A stretch of 64,000 nt of DNA from Nocardia farcinica (GTDB lineage: Bacteria > Actinomycetota > Actinomycetes > Mycobacteriales > Mycobacteriaceae): NCBI RefSeq assembly GCF_001182745.1, contig NZ_LN868938.1, positions 1,922,001 to 1,986,000 of the forward strand, in the 5' to 3' direction. Positions 58,941 through 64,000 of this stretch are shown piece after piece (within the stretch, counting starts at the first letter, position 1; each line of letters starts with the position of its first letter). The translations under genes were made by a program, and so were the position numbers. Under the pieces are notes generated by a model. The model saw nothing but the letters and a program-made list of their open reading frames with translations, was not told the DNA's origin and ran no database searches.

Positions 58941-59638
58941 GCGGCGGCCGCAAGTCCTACCCCGGCCGCCCGACGCCGGTACTCGACGGGATCGACCTCG
59001 CGGTCGCCGCGGGCGAGACCCTGGCCGTGCTCGGCGCCAGCGGTAGCGGCAAGTCGACGTTGCTGCGGGTTCTGGCCGGGCTGGACCGCCTCGACGGCGG
59101 CACTGTCGACTGGTCCGGGTCGCCGGTGCCGCCCGCCACCGGCACGGTGTTCCAGCAGCCGCTGCTGATGCCCTGGCTCACGGTGGGCGACAACATCCTC
59201 TTCGGCGGCCGGTTCGCCCGGCACCGCGAGGGTTTCGACGCCGCGCACGCACGCGACCTGCTCGGCCGCTTCGGGCTCGGTGCGCTGGCGGAGCGGTATC
59301 CCGATGAGTTGTCGGGCGGGCAGGCGCAGCGGGTCGCGGTGATCCGCGCTGCCGCGGTGCGGCCCCGGCTGCTGCTGCTCGACGAGCCGTTCAGCGCGCT
59401 CGACCCGGCCGTGCGCGCCGATCTGCAGGACTGGCTGCGCGGGTTGGTGCGCGAATTGTCCTGCGCCACCGTGCTGGTCACACACGATGTGGACGAGGCC
59501 CTGCGGGTGGCCGACCGGATCGTGCTCATCGGGCCCGGCGCCGCGGTCCGCGAGGACCTGCGGGTGACCGGCGAGGACCCGGCGCACGTGCGCGAGCGCA
59601 TCGTCGCCGGTTACCGGGAGACGGTGGTGCCGGCATGA
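58916..59638 (+). CDS. ABC importer ATPase (sulfonate/nitrate/taurine family)
   Basis: A 240-residue SsuB/TauB-type ATPase: Walker A 'GASGSGKST' (about 42-50), Q-loop 'VFQQPLLMPWLTVGDNILFG' (the PWLT motif is typical of this family), signature 'ELSGGQAQRVAVIRAAA', Walker B 'LLLLDEPFSALD', switch 'VLVTHDVDEAL'. ATG at 58916 with GGAAGGG 8 bp upstream lies inside the preceding gene. Its stop overlaps the binding-protein start. Confidence 0.92.
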   Translation: MGTLAVQVSGGRKSYPGRPTPVLDGIDLAVAAGETLAVLGASGSGKSTLLRVLAGLDRLDGGTVDWSGSPVPPATGTVFQQPLLMPWLTVGDNILFGGRFARHREGFDAAHARDLLGRFGLGALAERYPDELSGGQAQRVAVIRAAAVRPRLLLLDEPFSALDPAVRADLQDWLRGLVRELSCATVLVTHDVDEALRVADRIVLIGPGAAVREDLRVTGEDPAHVRERIVAGYRETVVPA

Positions 59639-60795
59639 GCGGACTGTCCCGGCGGGCGCTGCTGTGCGGGTGCGCCGGACTGGTGGCGGCGGGCGGTGTG
59701 GCCGGCCTGACCGACCTGGCCCGGGCCGCGGGGGGCGACCGCGTCGACACCACCGGCCCGCTGCGCATCGGCTACCTGCCGATCACCGACGCCGCCCCGC
59801 TGCTGGTCGCGCACGGCGCGGGCACCGTCGCGCCCGGCACGGTGGCGGCGGCGAAACCGGTGCTGTTCCGCAGCTGGGCCGCGCTGGCCGAGGCCTTCCT
59901 GAGCAGGCAGGTGGACGTGGTGCACCTGTTGATGCCGATGGCGGTGCAGCTGCGCTACGGGCTCGGCGCCGACGTGCGGGTGCTGGGCTGGAACCACACC
60001 AACGGCTCGGCGCTCACCGTCGCACCGCACATCACCGAACCGGAGCAGCTGGCGGGCACGCAGGTGGCGATCCCGTTCTGGTGGTCGATCCACAACATCC
60101 TGATCCAGCGGTACCTGCGGGCGCACGGCCTGCGTCCGGTGATCCGGCGCGCGGCGTCGCGGGCCGATCGCAGTGTCGAGCTGATCGTGATGAGCCCGTC
60201 GGACATGGTGCCCGCGCTGGCCAACGGCTCGATCGCCGGCTACACCGTCGCCGACCCGTTCAACGCCGCGGCGCAGGTGCGCGGGATCGGCCGGATCCAC
60301 CGCTACCTCGGCGACCTGTGGCGCGACCATGCCTGCTGCGCGCTGGTGGTGCATCAGGATCTGCTCGACCGGCGGCCCGAGGTCGCCCAAGCGCTCACCG
60401 ACGGCATCGTCGCCGCGCAACGCCGCATCGACACCGACCGTGCCGCGACCGCGAAACTCCTCGCGGGCACCTATCTTCCGCAGCCGCTGCCCGCGATCAC
60501 CACCGCCCTCACCTATCCGCAGCCGCCGCCGCTGCGGCACCCGGACTGGCAGCCGCAGCGCATCGGGTTCCAGGCGTTCCCGTTCCCGAGCTTCACCGCG
60601 GCGCTGGTCGCGGCCATGCCCGACACCGTCGTGGACGGCGACACCCGGTTCCTGTCCCGCCTCGACCCCGACCGCGTGCACGGCGAGCTGGTCGACGACC
60701 GATTCGTCCGCACCACCCTGGCCCGGGCAGGCGGCCCCGCCGCCGTCGGCCTGCCGGATTCGCTGACCCGCACCGAGGAGATCGACCCGTCGTGA
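59635..60795 (+). CDS. ABC importer substrate-binding protein (SsuA/NrtA type), Tat signal
   Basis: A 386-residue protein. The twin-arginine signal 'SRRALLCGCAGLVAAGGVAGLTDLARAAG' (R6-R7) leads to a mature NMT1/SsuA-like domain 'LRIGYLPITDAAPLLVAHGAG', 'QVDVVHLLMPMAVQLRYGLGADVRVLGW' and 'IAGYTVADPFNAAAQVRGIGR'. 'CGC' at 11-13 could alternatively be read as a lipobox, but the spacing fits Tat better. It delivers an oxyanion or organosulfonate to the permease. It overlaps both neighbours by 4 bp. Confidence 0.9.
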   Translation: MSGLSRRALLCGCAGLVAAGGVAGLTDLARAAGGDRVDTTGPLRIGYLPITDAAPLLVAHGAGTVAPGTVAAAKPVLFRSWAALAEAFLSRQVDVVHLLMPMAVQLRYGLGADVRVLGWNHTNGSALTVAPHITEPEQLAGTQVAIPFWWSIHNILIQRYLRAHGLRPVIRRAASRADRSVELIVMSPSDMVPALANGSIAGYTVADPFNAAAQVRGIGRIHRYLGDLWRDHACCALVVHQDLLDRRPEVAQALTDGIVAAQRRIDTDRAATAKLLAGTYLPQPLPAITTALTYPQPPPLRHPDWQPQRIGFQAFPFPSFTAALVAAMPDTVVDGDTRFLSRLDPDRVHGELVDDRFVRTTLARAGGPAAVGLPDSLTRTEEIDPS

Positions 60796-61580
60796 CCATC
60801 ACCACCGCTCCCGACACCGCGCCCGCCGTGGCACGGCGCCCCTCGGTCCTGCCGCGCCTGCTCGCCATCGCCGCCGCGCTGGCGCTGTGGTGGCTGGTCA
60901 CCGGCGTGCTGGCCGGGCCCGAATCGCTGCTGCGCGACTTCGGGCCCCAGCACGTCCCCGGCGCGCTGCACGCCCTCCACGAGCGGGGTGTACTGCTGCC
61001 CGACATCGGCGTCAGCCTGTGGCGGCTGGTGCTCGGCCTGCTGATCGCCGTGACCGTCGGCGTGCCGCTGGGACTGCTGCTCGGCCTGCACGCGGCCACC
61101 GAGCACGCGCTCGCCCCGGTCGTGCAGTTCCTGCGGATGATCTCGCCGCTGTCCTGGGCACCGATCGCGGTGGCGCTGTTCGGCATCGGCAATCAGCCGG
61201 TGGTGTTCCTGGTCGCGGCGGCCGCGGTGTGGCCGATCGTGCTCGACACCGCCGCGGGCGTGCGCGCGATCGACCCGGGACTGTTGCTGGTGGCCCGGTC
61301 GTTCGGCGCCACCCGGCGCGAGCAACTCACCGCGGTCGTGCTGCCCGCGGTGCGCGGACCGGTGCAGTCGGGCCTGCGCATCGCGCTCGGGATCGCCTGG
61401 GTGGTGCTGGTCCCCGCCGAGATGCTCGGTGTGCGTTCGGGATTGGGCTATCAGATCCTCAACGCGCGGGACCAGCTGGCCTACGACCAGGTCATGGCCG
61501 TGATCGTCGTCATCGGCGCCCTCGGCTTCGTGCTCGACGGCCTGGCCAGGGCCCTGCTGGACCGCAGGCAGCCCGGCTGA
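60792..61580 (+). CDS. ABC importer permease (SsuC/TauC type)
   Basis: A 262-residue permease with six helices ('LLAIAAALALWWLVTGVLAG', 'RLVLGLLIAVTVGVPLGLLLGLH', 'QPVVFLVAAAAVWPIVLDTAAGV' and others) and EAA loop 'GLLLVARSFGATRREQLTAVVLPAVRGPVQSGLRIALG' (about 177-214), normal for SsuC/TauC/NrtB. GTG start overlaps the binding-protein stop. It is the last gene of the sulfur operon and is followed by a hairpin. Confidence 0.93.
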   Translation: MTITTAPDTAPAVARRPSVLPRLLAIAAALALWWLVTGVLAGPESLLRDFGPQHVPGALHALHERGVLLPDIGVSLWRLVLGLLIAVTVGVPLGLLLGLHAATEHALAPVVQFLRMISPLSWAPIAVALFGIGNQPVVFLVAAAAVWPIVLDTAAGVRAIDPGLLLVARSFGATRREQLTAVVLPAVRGPVQSGLRIALGIAWVVLVPAEMLGVRSGLGYQILNARDQLAYDQVMAVIVVIGALGFVLDGLARALLDRRQPG

Positions 61581-61616
61581 GCCGCGCCCGTCACCCGACC
61601 ACGGGCCTCCCGCGGA

Positions 61617-61656
61617 GCAGCCCGCCCAGCCGACGGGCATCGGCCGGGCGGGCTGC
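61617..61656. terminator. Bidirectional terminator hairpin
   Basis: GCAGCCCGCCC and its complement (11-bp stem) enclose a loop that itself forms GCCGA/TCGGC. It lies between the permease gene and the convergent small acidic gene. Confidence 0.7.
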
Positions 61657-61664
61657 GGTCCGGT

Positions 61665-61814
61665 TCACCCGCGGCGATCGCCGGGGTCGGTTTCGGGGTT
61701 GTCGGGGTCGTCGGACGGGGGCACCGAGTAGCCGGTGACGTCCACGTCGAGGTTCTCCGGGGGAATGGGCTCGCCGGTCTCGGTCTGCTGGGGTGTGTTC
61801 TCCGGTGTGGTCAC
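61665..61814 (-). CDS. Small acidic hypothetical protein (49 aa)
   Basis: A GTG-started frame of 49 residues, rich in Pro, Thr, Asp and Glu ('TPENTPQQTETGEPIPPENLDVDVTGYSVPPSDDPDNPETDPGDRRG') and probably disordered. Its composition is unlike the Arg/Ala-rich shadow frames. It lies 58 bp downstream of the hydrolase gene on the same strand and ends at a terminator. The function is unknown; no signal or membrane segment is seen. Confidence 0.5.
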   Translation of the reverse strand: MTTPENTPQQTETGEPIPPENLDVDVTGYSVPPSDDPDNPETDPGDRRG

Positions 61815-61872
61815 GTTCGGGGTGCTACCCGCTTTCGGCCACCTCACGCGCCGCCGATCCGGGTGCCGCGCC

Positions 61873-62826
61873 TCAGGGCTCACCCACCGCGCGGCGCAGG
61901 GCGGCGGCGAACTCCTCGTTCTGCCGCTGCGACACCGCCGCGGACACGATGGCCTGCGAGCCGTGGAATGTCCCCGGCCACTGGTGCAGTTCCACCGGGA
62001 CACCGGCCCACAGCAGCCGCAGCGCGTAGTCGATGTCCTCGTCGCGGTTGGGGCAGTACTCGGCGGTGGCGATGTAGGCGGGCGGCAGGCCGGACAGGTC
62101 GGTGGCCCGCGCCGGCGCCGCGTAGGGCGTGGCGGGCGTGCCCTGGAGGTAGTACTCCCACATCTGGGTGACCTTCGACCGGTTCAGGAAGGGGGTATCG
62201 GTGAAGTTGCGGGCCGACCAGCTGCGCTGGCGGTCGTCGAGTCCGGGCTGGTTGAGCAGTTGCAGGCAGATCGGCGGCCCCTGTTCGTCCCGCGCCCGCA
62301 GCGCCACCGAGGCCGCGATACCCGCCCCGGAGCTGTGCCCGCCGACCGCGATGCGGGCCGGGTCGATGCCGAGTTCGTCGGCGTGTGCGGCGGCCCAGGT
62401 GAGCACGGCGTACATGTCGTCGTGGGCGGCGGGGAACGGATGCTCGGGGGCCAGGCGGTAGCCGACCGAGATCACCGTCGCGCCCGAGCCGTCCGCCAGC
62501 CGGGTGGCCCAGGGGTGCTCGGTGTCGAGGTCGCCCATCACGAAGCCGCCGCCGTGCGCCCACACGATCGCCCCGCGCGCGTGCTGGGGCCGGTAGATCC
62601 GCACCGGGACGGCGGGCTCGCCGGGCACGGTGCGGTCCTCGATGTCGAGGTGCGCGGCGATGTCGGCCGGTACCGCCGCGGCCAATTCGGCCAGTTGCCT
62701 GCGCGCCTGGGGGATATCCGACAGGTCCGACGGCGGGAACAGCGGGAGGAAGGGTTCGAGTTCGGGGTCCATGCCGATCATCGTCGCGAGTCCGGCGTCG
62801 CGAATCAGCCGCCGGGCGTCGCGCAT
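61873..62826 (-). CDS. Alpha/beta-hydrolase, hormone-sensitive-lipase family
   Basis: A 317-residue esterase: oxyanion motif 'VWAHGGGFVMGDL' (HGGG, about 86-98), nucleophile elbow 'GGHSSGAGIAA' (catalytic Ser about 160, GxSxG), acid in 'PNRDEDIDYA' (about 259) and His in 'QWPGTFHGSQ' (about 289). The cap is the short N-terminal helical type. ATG at 62826 has GGGAG 7 bp upstream; internal ATGs 45 and 54 bp later are possible. It hydrolyses an unknown ester. It is divergent from the CdaR-like regulator across 42 bp. Confidence 0.88.
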   Translation of the reverse strand: MRDARRLIRDAGLATMIGMDPELEPFLPLFPPSDLSDIPQARRQLAELAAAVPADIAAHLDIEDRTVPGEPAVPVRIYRPQHARGAIVWAHGGGFVMGDLDTEHPWATRLADGSGATVISVGYRLAPEHPFPAAHDDMYAVLTWAAAHADELGIDPARIAVGGHSSGAGIAASVALRARDEQGPPICLQLLNQPGLDDRQRSWSARNFTDTPFLNRSKVTQMWEYYLQGTPATPYAAPARATDLSGLPPAYIATAEYCPNRDEDIDYALRLLWAGVPVELHQWPGTFHGSQAIVSAAVSQRQNEEFAAALRRAVGEP

Positions 62827-62868
62827 TCGCGGCTCCCGGCGCGACGGATGCCGCGTACCCTGCCTGGC

Positions 62869-63900
62869 ATGGATGCTCTCGTCGTCCGGCTCGCGCAACT
62901 CGACGTGGATGCCGCGGGCGCACTGCGTGTCGTCATGTTCTACGACACCCTCATGCGCCGCCGGGTCGATCTGCCCGCGCTCGCCCGCGCCTCGGCCGCG
63001 CTCGCCGAATGCGTGGCGGGCATCCGCTTGCACGGCACCGGCCGGGTCATCCGATTCGGGCCGGACGGCCGGTCCGCGCAGACCCCGCCGCCCGCCGCGG
63101 CCGGTACGCCCGTCACCCTCGACGACGAGGAGATCGGCACGGTGTGGCTCGAACGCACCGGCGCGTCCCGTGCGCTCGACGAGATGCTGTTGGACCGGTT
63201 CGCCCTGGCCGTCGCGACGGTGGTCGAACGTTACGGGCCGGCGCGCACGACGATGGCCGATCCGGCGCTGGTCGAGCTGGTGATCGGCGCCGACAGCGAC
63301 GAGGCGGCACGGGCGCGGGCGCTGCGACTGCTCGGTTTCGCCGCCGACCTGCCGGTGCGGGTGGCCGCGGTGCGCTCGCCGCAACCGCTGGACCGGATCG
63401 GCGGGTCGGTCTGCCCGGGCAGACCGGTGAAGGCGGCGACGGTCGGCGGCGTGGGCGTCCTGCTCGCCACCACCTTCGACGCGACCGGGTTCCCACCAGA
63501 CACCCTGGCCGGTCTCGGTACCGCCGCCGAGCTCGGCCGCGCCTGGTGGGAGGCCCGCACGGCATTGCGCTTCGCCACCGCGCGCAGGCCGGTGGTCGAC
63601 TTCGGCGATCTCGGCTCGCTGGCGCTGCTGGCGCAGGTGCCCCGGGACGCGTTGCGGGACAATGCCGATGTGGCCGCGGTGGCCGCGATCGCGGCCGACC
63701 GGGACGCCCTCGACACCCTGGACGCCTATTGCGCCACGGGGTCGGTGCGGCGGGCCGCCGATCTGCTGCACCTGCACCACAGCAGCGTCGCCCGCCGGGT
63801 CGAGGCGCTCGGCCGCGGGCTCGGCATCGACCTCACCGAGCCCACCGGCCTGCTCCGCGCCCGGCTCGCCCTGGCCGCCTGGCGGCTGCTGGCGGACTGA
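62869..63900 (+). CDS. CdaR/PucR-like transcriptional regulator
   Basis: A 343-residue protein. The C-terminal helix-turn-helix 'LDTLDAYCATGSVRRAADLLHLHHSSVARRVEALGRGLGIDL' (about 283-324) is the PucR/CdaR-type (HTH_30) domain, which binds DNA from the C-terminus. The first ~270 residues contain a GAF/V4R-like sensory part ('GTPVTLDDEEIGTVWLERTG') with no identified ligand. The ATG at 62869 lies 42 bp from the divergent hydrolase gene, so it probably regulates that gene. It ends 10 bp before a convergent YceI-like gene. Confidence 0.82.
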   Translation: MDALVVRLAQLDVDAAGALRVVMFYDTLMRRRVDLPALARASAALAECVAGIRLHGTGRVIRFGPDGRSAQTPPPAAAGTPVTLDDEEIGTVWLERTGASRALDEMLLDRFALAVATVVERYGPARTTMADPALVELVIGADSDEAARARALRLLGFAADLPVRVAAVRSPQPLDRIGGSVCPGRPVKAATVGGVGVLLATTFDATGFPPDTLAGLGTAAELGRAWWEARTALRFATARRPVVDFGDLGSLALLAQVPRDALRDNADVAAVAAIAADRDALDTLDAYCATGSVRRAADLLHLHHSSVARRVEALGRGLGIDLTEPTGLLRARLALAAWRLLAD

Positions 63901-63910
63901 GCGCGGCCGG

Positions 63911-64000
63911 TCAGGCGGGTTCGATCAGCTGGATGTCCAGCTCGATCCGCACGGAGTTGGCGAGCAGGCCCGGCGCGGTGGGACCCACGCCGAGGGCGGT
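63911..64000 (-). CDS. YceI-like protein, C-terminal end (cut by window edge)
   Basis: The last 29 residues ('LGVGPTAPGLLANSVRIELDIQLIEPA' preceded by TA) end in the beta-strand pattern L/V-x-I-x-L-x-I-x-L characteristic of the C-terminus of YceI lipid-binding lipocalin-like proteins. The remainder lies beyond the window. It converges on the regulator gene. Confidence 0.6.
   Translation of the reverse strand, partial: TALGVGPTAPGLLANSVRIELDIQLIEPA

Overview
The window is a high-GC (about 70 percent by eye) actinobacterial chromosome segment with GTG/ATG starts, many 4-bp ATGA/GTGA gene overlaps and several apparently leaderless promoters. A latex-clearing protein, a DUF4189 secreted protein, many acyl-CoA enzymes and P450s, and an actinobacterial-type phenylacetate cluster point to a Nocardia-like member of the Mycobacteriales. 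This is inference from gene content, not a database result. No rRNA, tRNA, CRISPR array, insertion sequence or prophage was recognised.

Layout: 1-5 kb holds a TetR gene divergent from an acyl-CoA dehydrogenase across a double palindromic operator, then a P450-TetR pair and a rubber oxygenase gene (lcp). 5-9 kb holds a small unknown protein, an MBL-fold hydrolase, a secreted Ala/Gly-rich protein and a DoxX-like membrane protein. 9-13 kb holds an Nnr-type NAD(P)H-hydrate repair enzyme coupled to an XRE regulator, with three small unknown genes opposite. 13-17 kb holds a 3'-truncated O-methyltransferase, an ABC-2 exporter operon and a DUF4189 protein. 17-30 kb holds the phenylacetate (paa) regulon: paaJ-F-H-G-A-B-C-D-E-K on the minus strand and paaR, paaZ-EthD-paaI on the plus strand, with PaaR-like palindromes in front of both arms. 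30-33 kb holds a LysR-controlled cupin/SDR/NTF2-like operon.

33-43 kb is transporter-rich: a heterodimeric ABC exporter, a DUF1206 and a DUF385 protein, a DrrAB-type exporter with its TetR and a perfect 23-bp palindrome, and a DHA2 MFS pump. 43-49 kb is an Opp/nickel-type ABC importer operon with an embedded SAM methyltransferase. It is preceded by a recognisable cobalamin riboswitch, and its ATPase carries a one-base frameshift in a G/C run. 49-52 kb has a conservon-type P450 that lacks the ExxR arginine, with short repeats upstream, and a CPA2 antiporter. 52-56 kb holds a chorismate lyase/flavin halogenase pair, a MetE-like protein and a duplicated His-rich metal-binding protein.

56.5-61.6 kb is a sulfur-acquisition locus. 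A TetR gene and an operon starting with a 26-residue Cys-containing actinobacterial sulfur leader peptide diverge from one palindrome. The operon encodes a DUF4242 protein, an acyl-CoA-dehydrogenase-fold flavoprotein and a complete sulfonate/nitrate-type ABC importer. The window ends with a small acidic protein, an HSL-family hydrolase, a CdaR/PucR-like regulator and the 3' end of a YceI-like gene.
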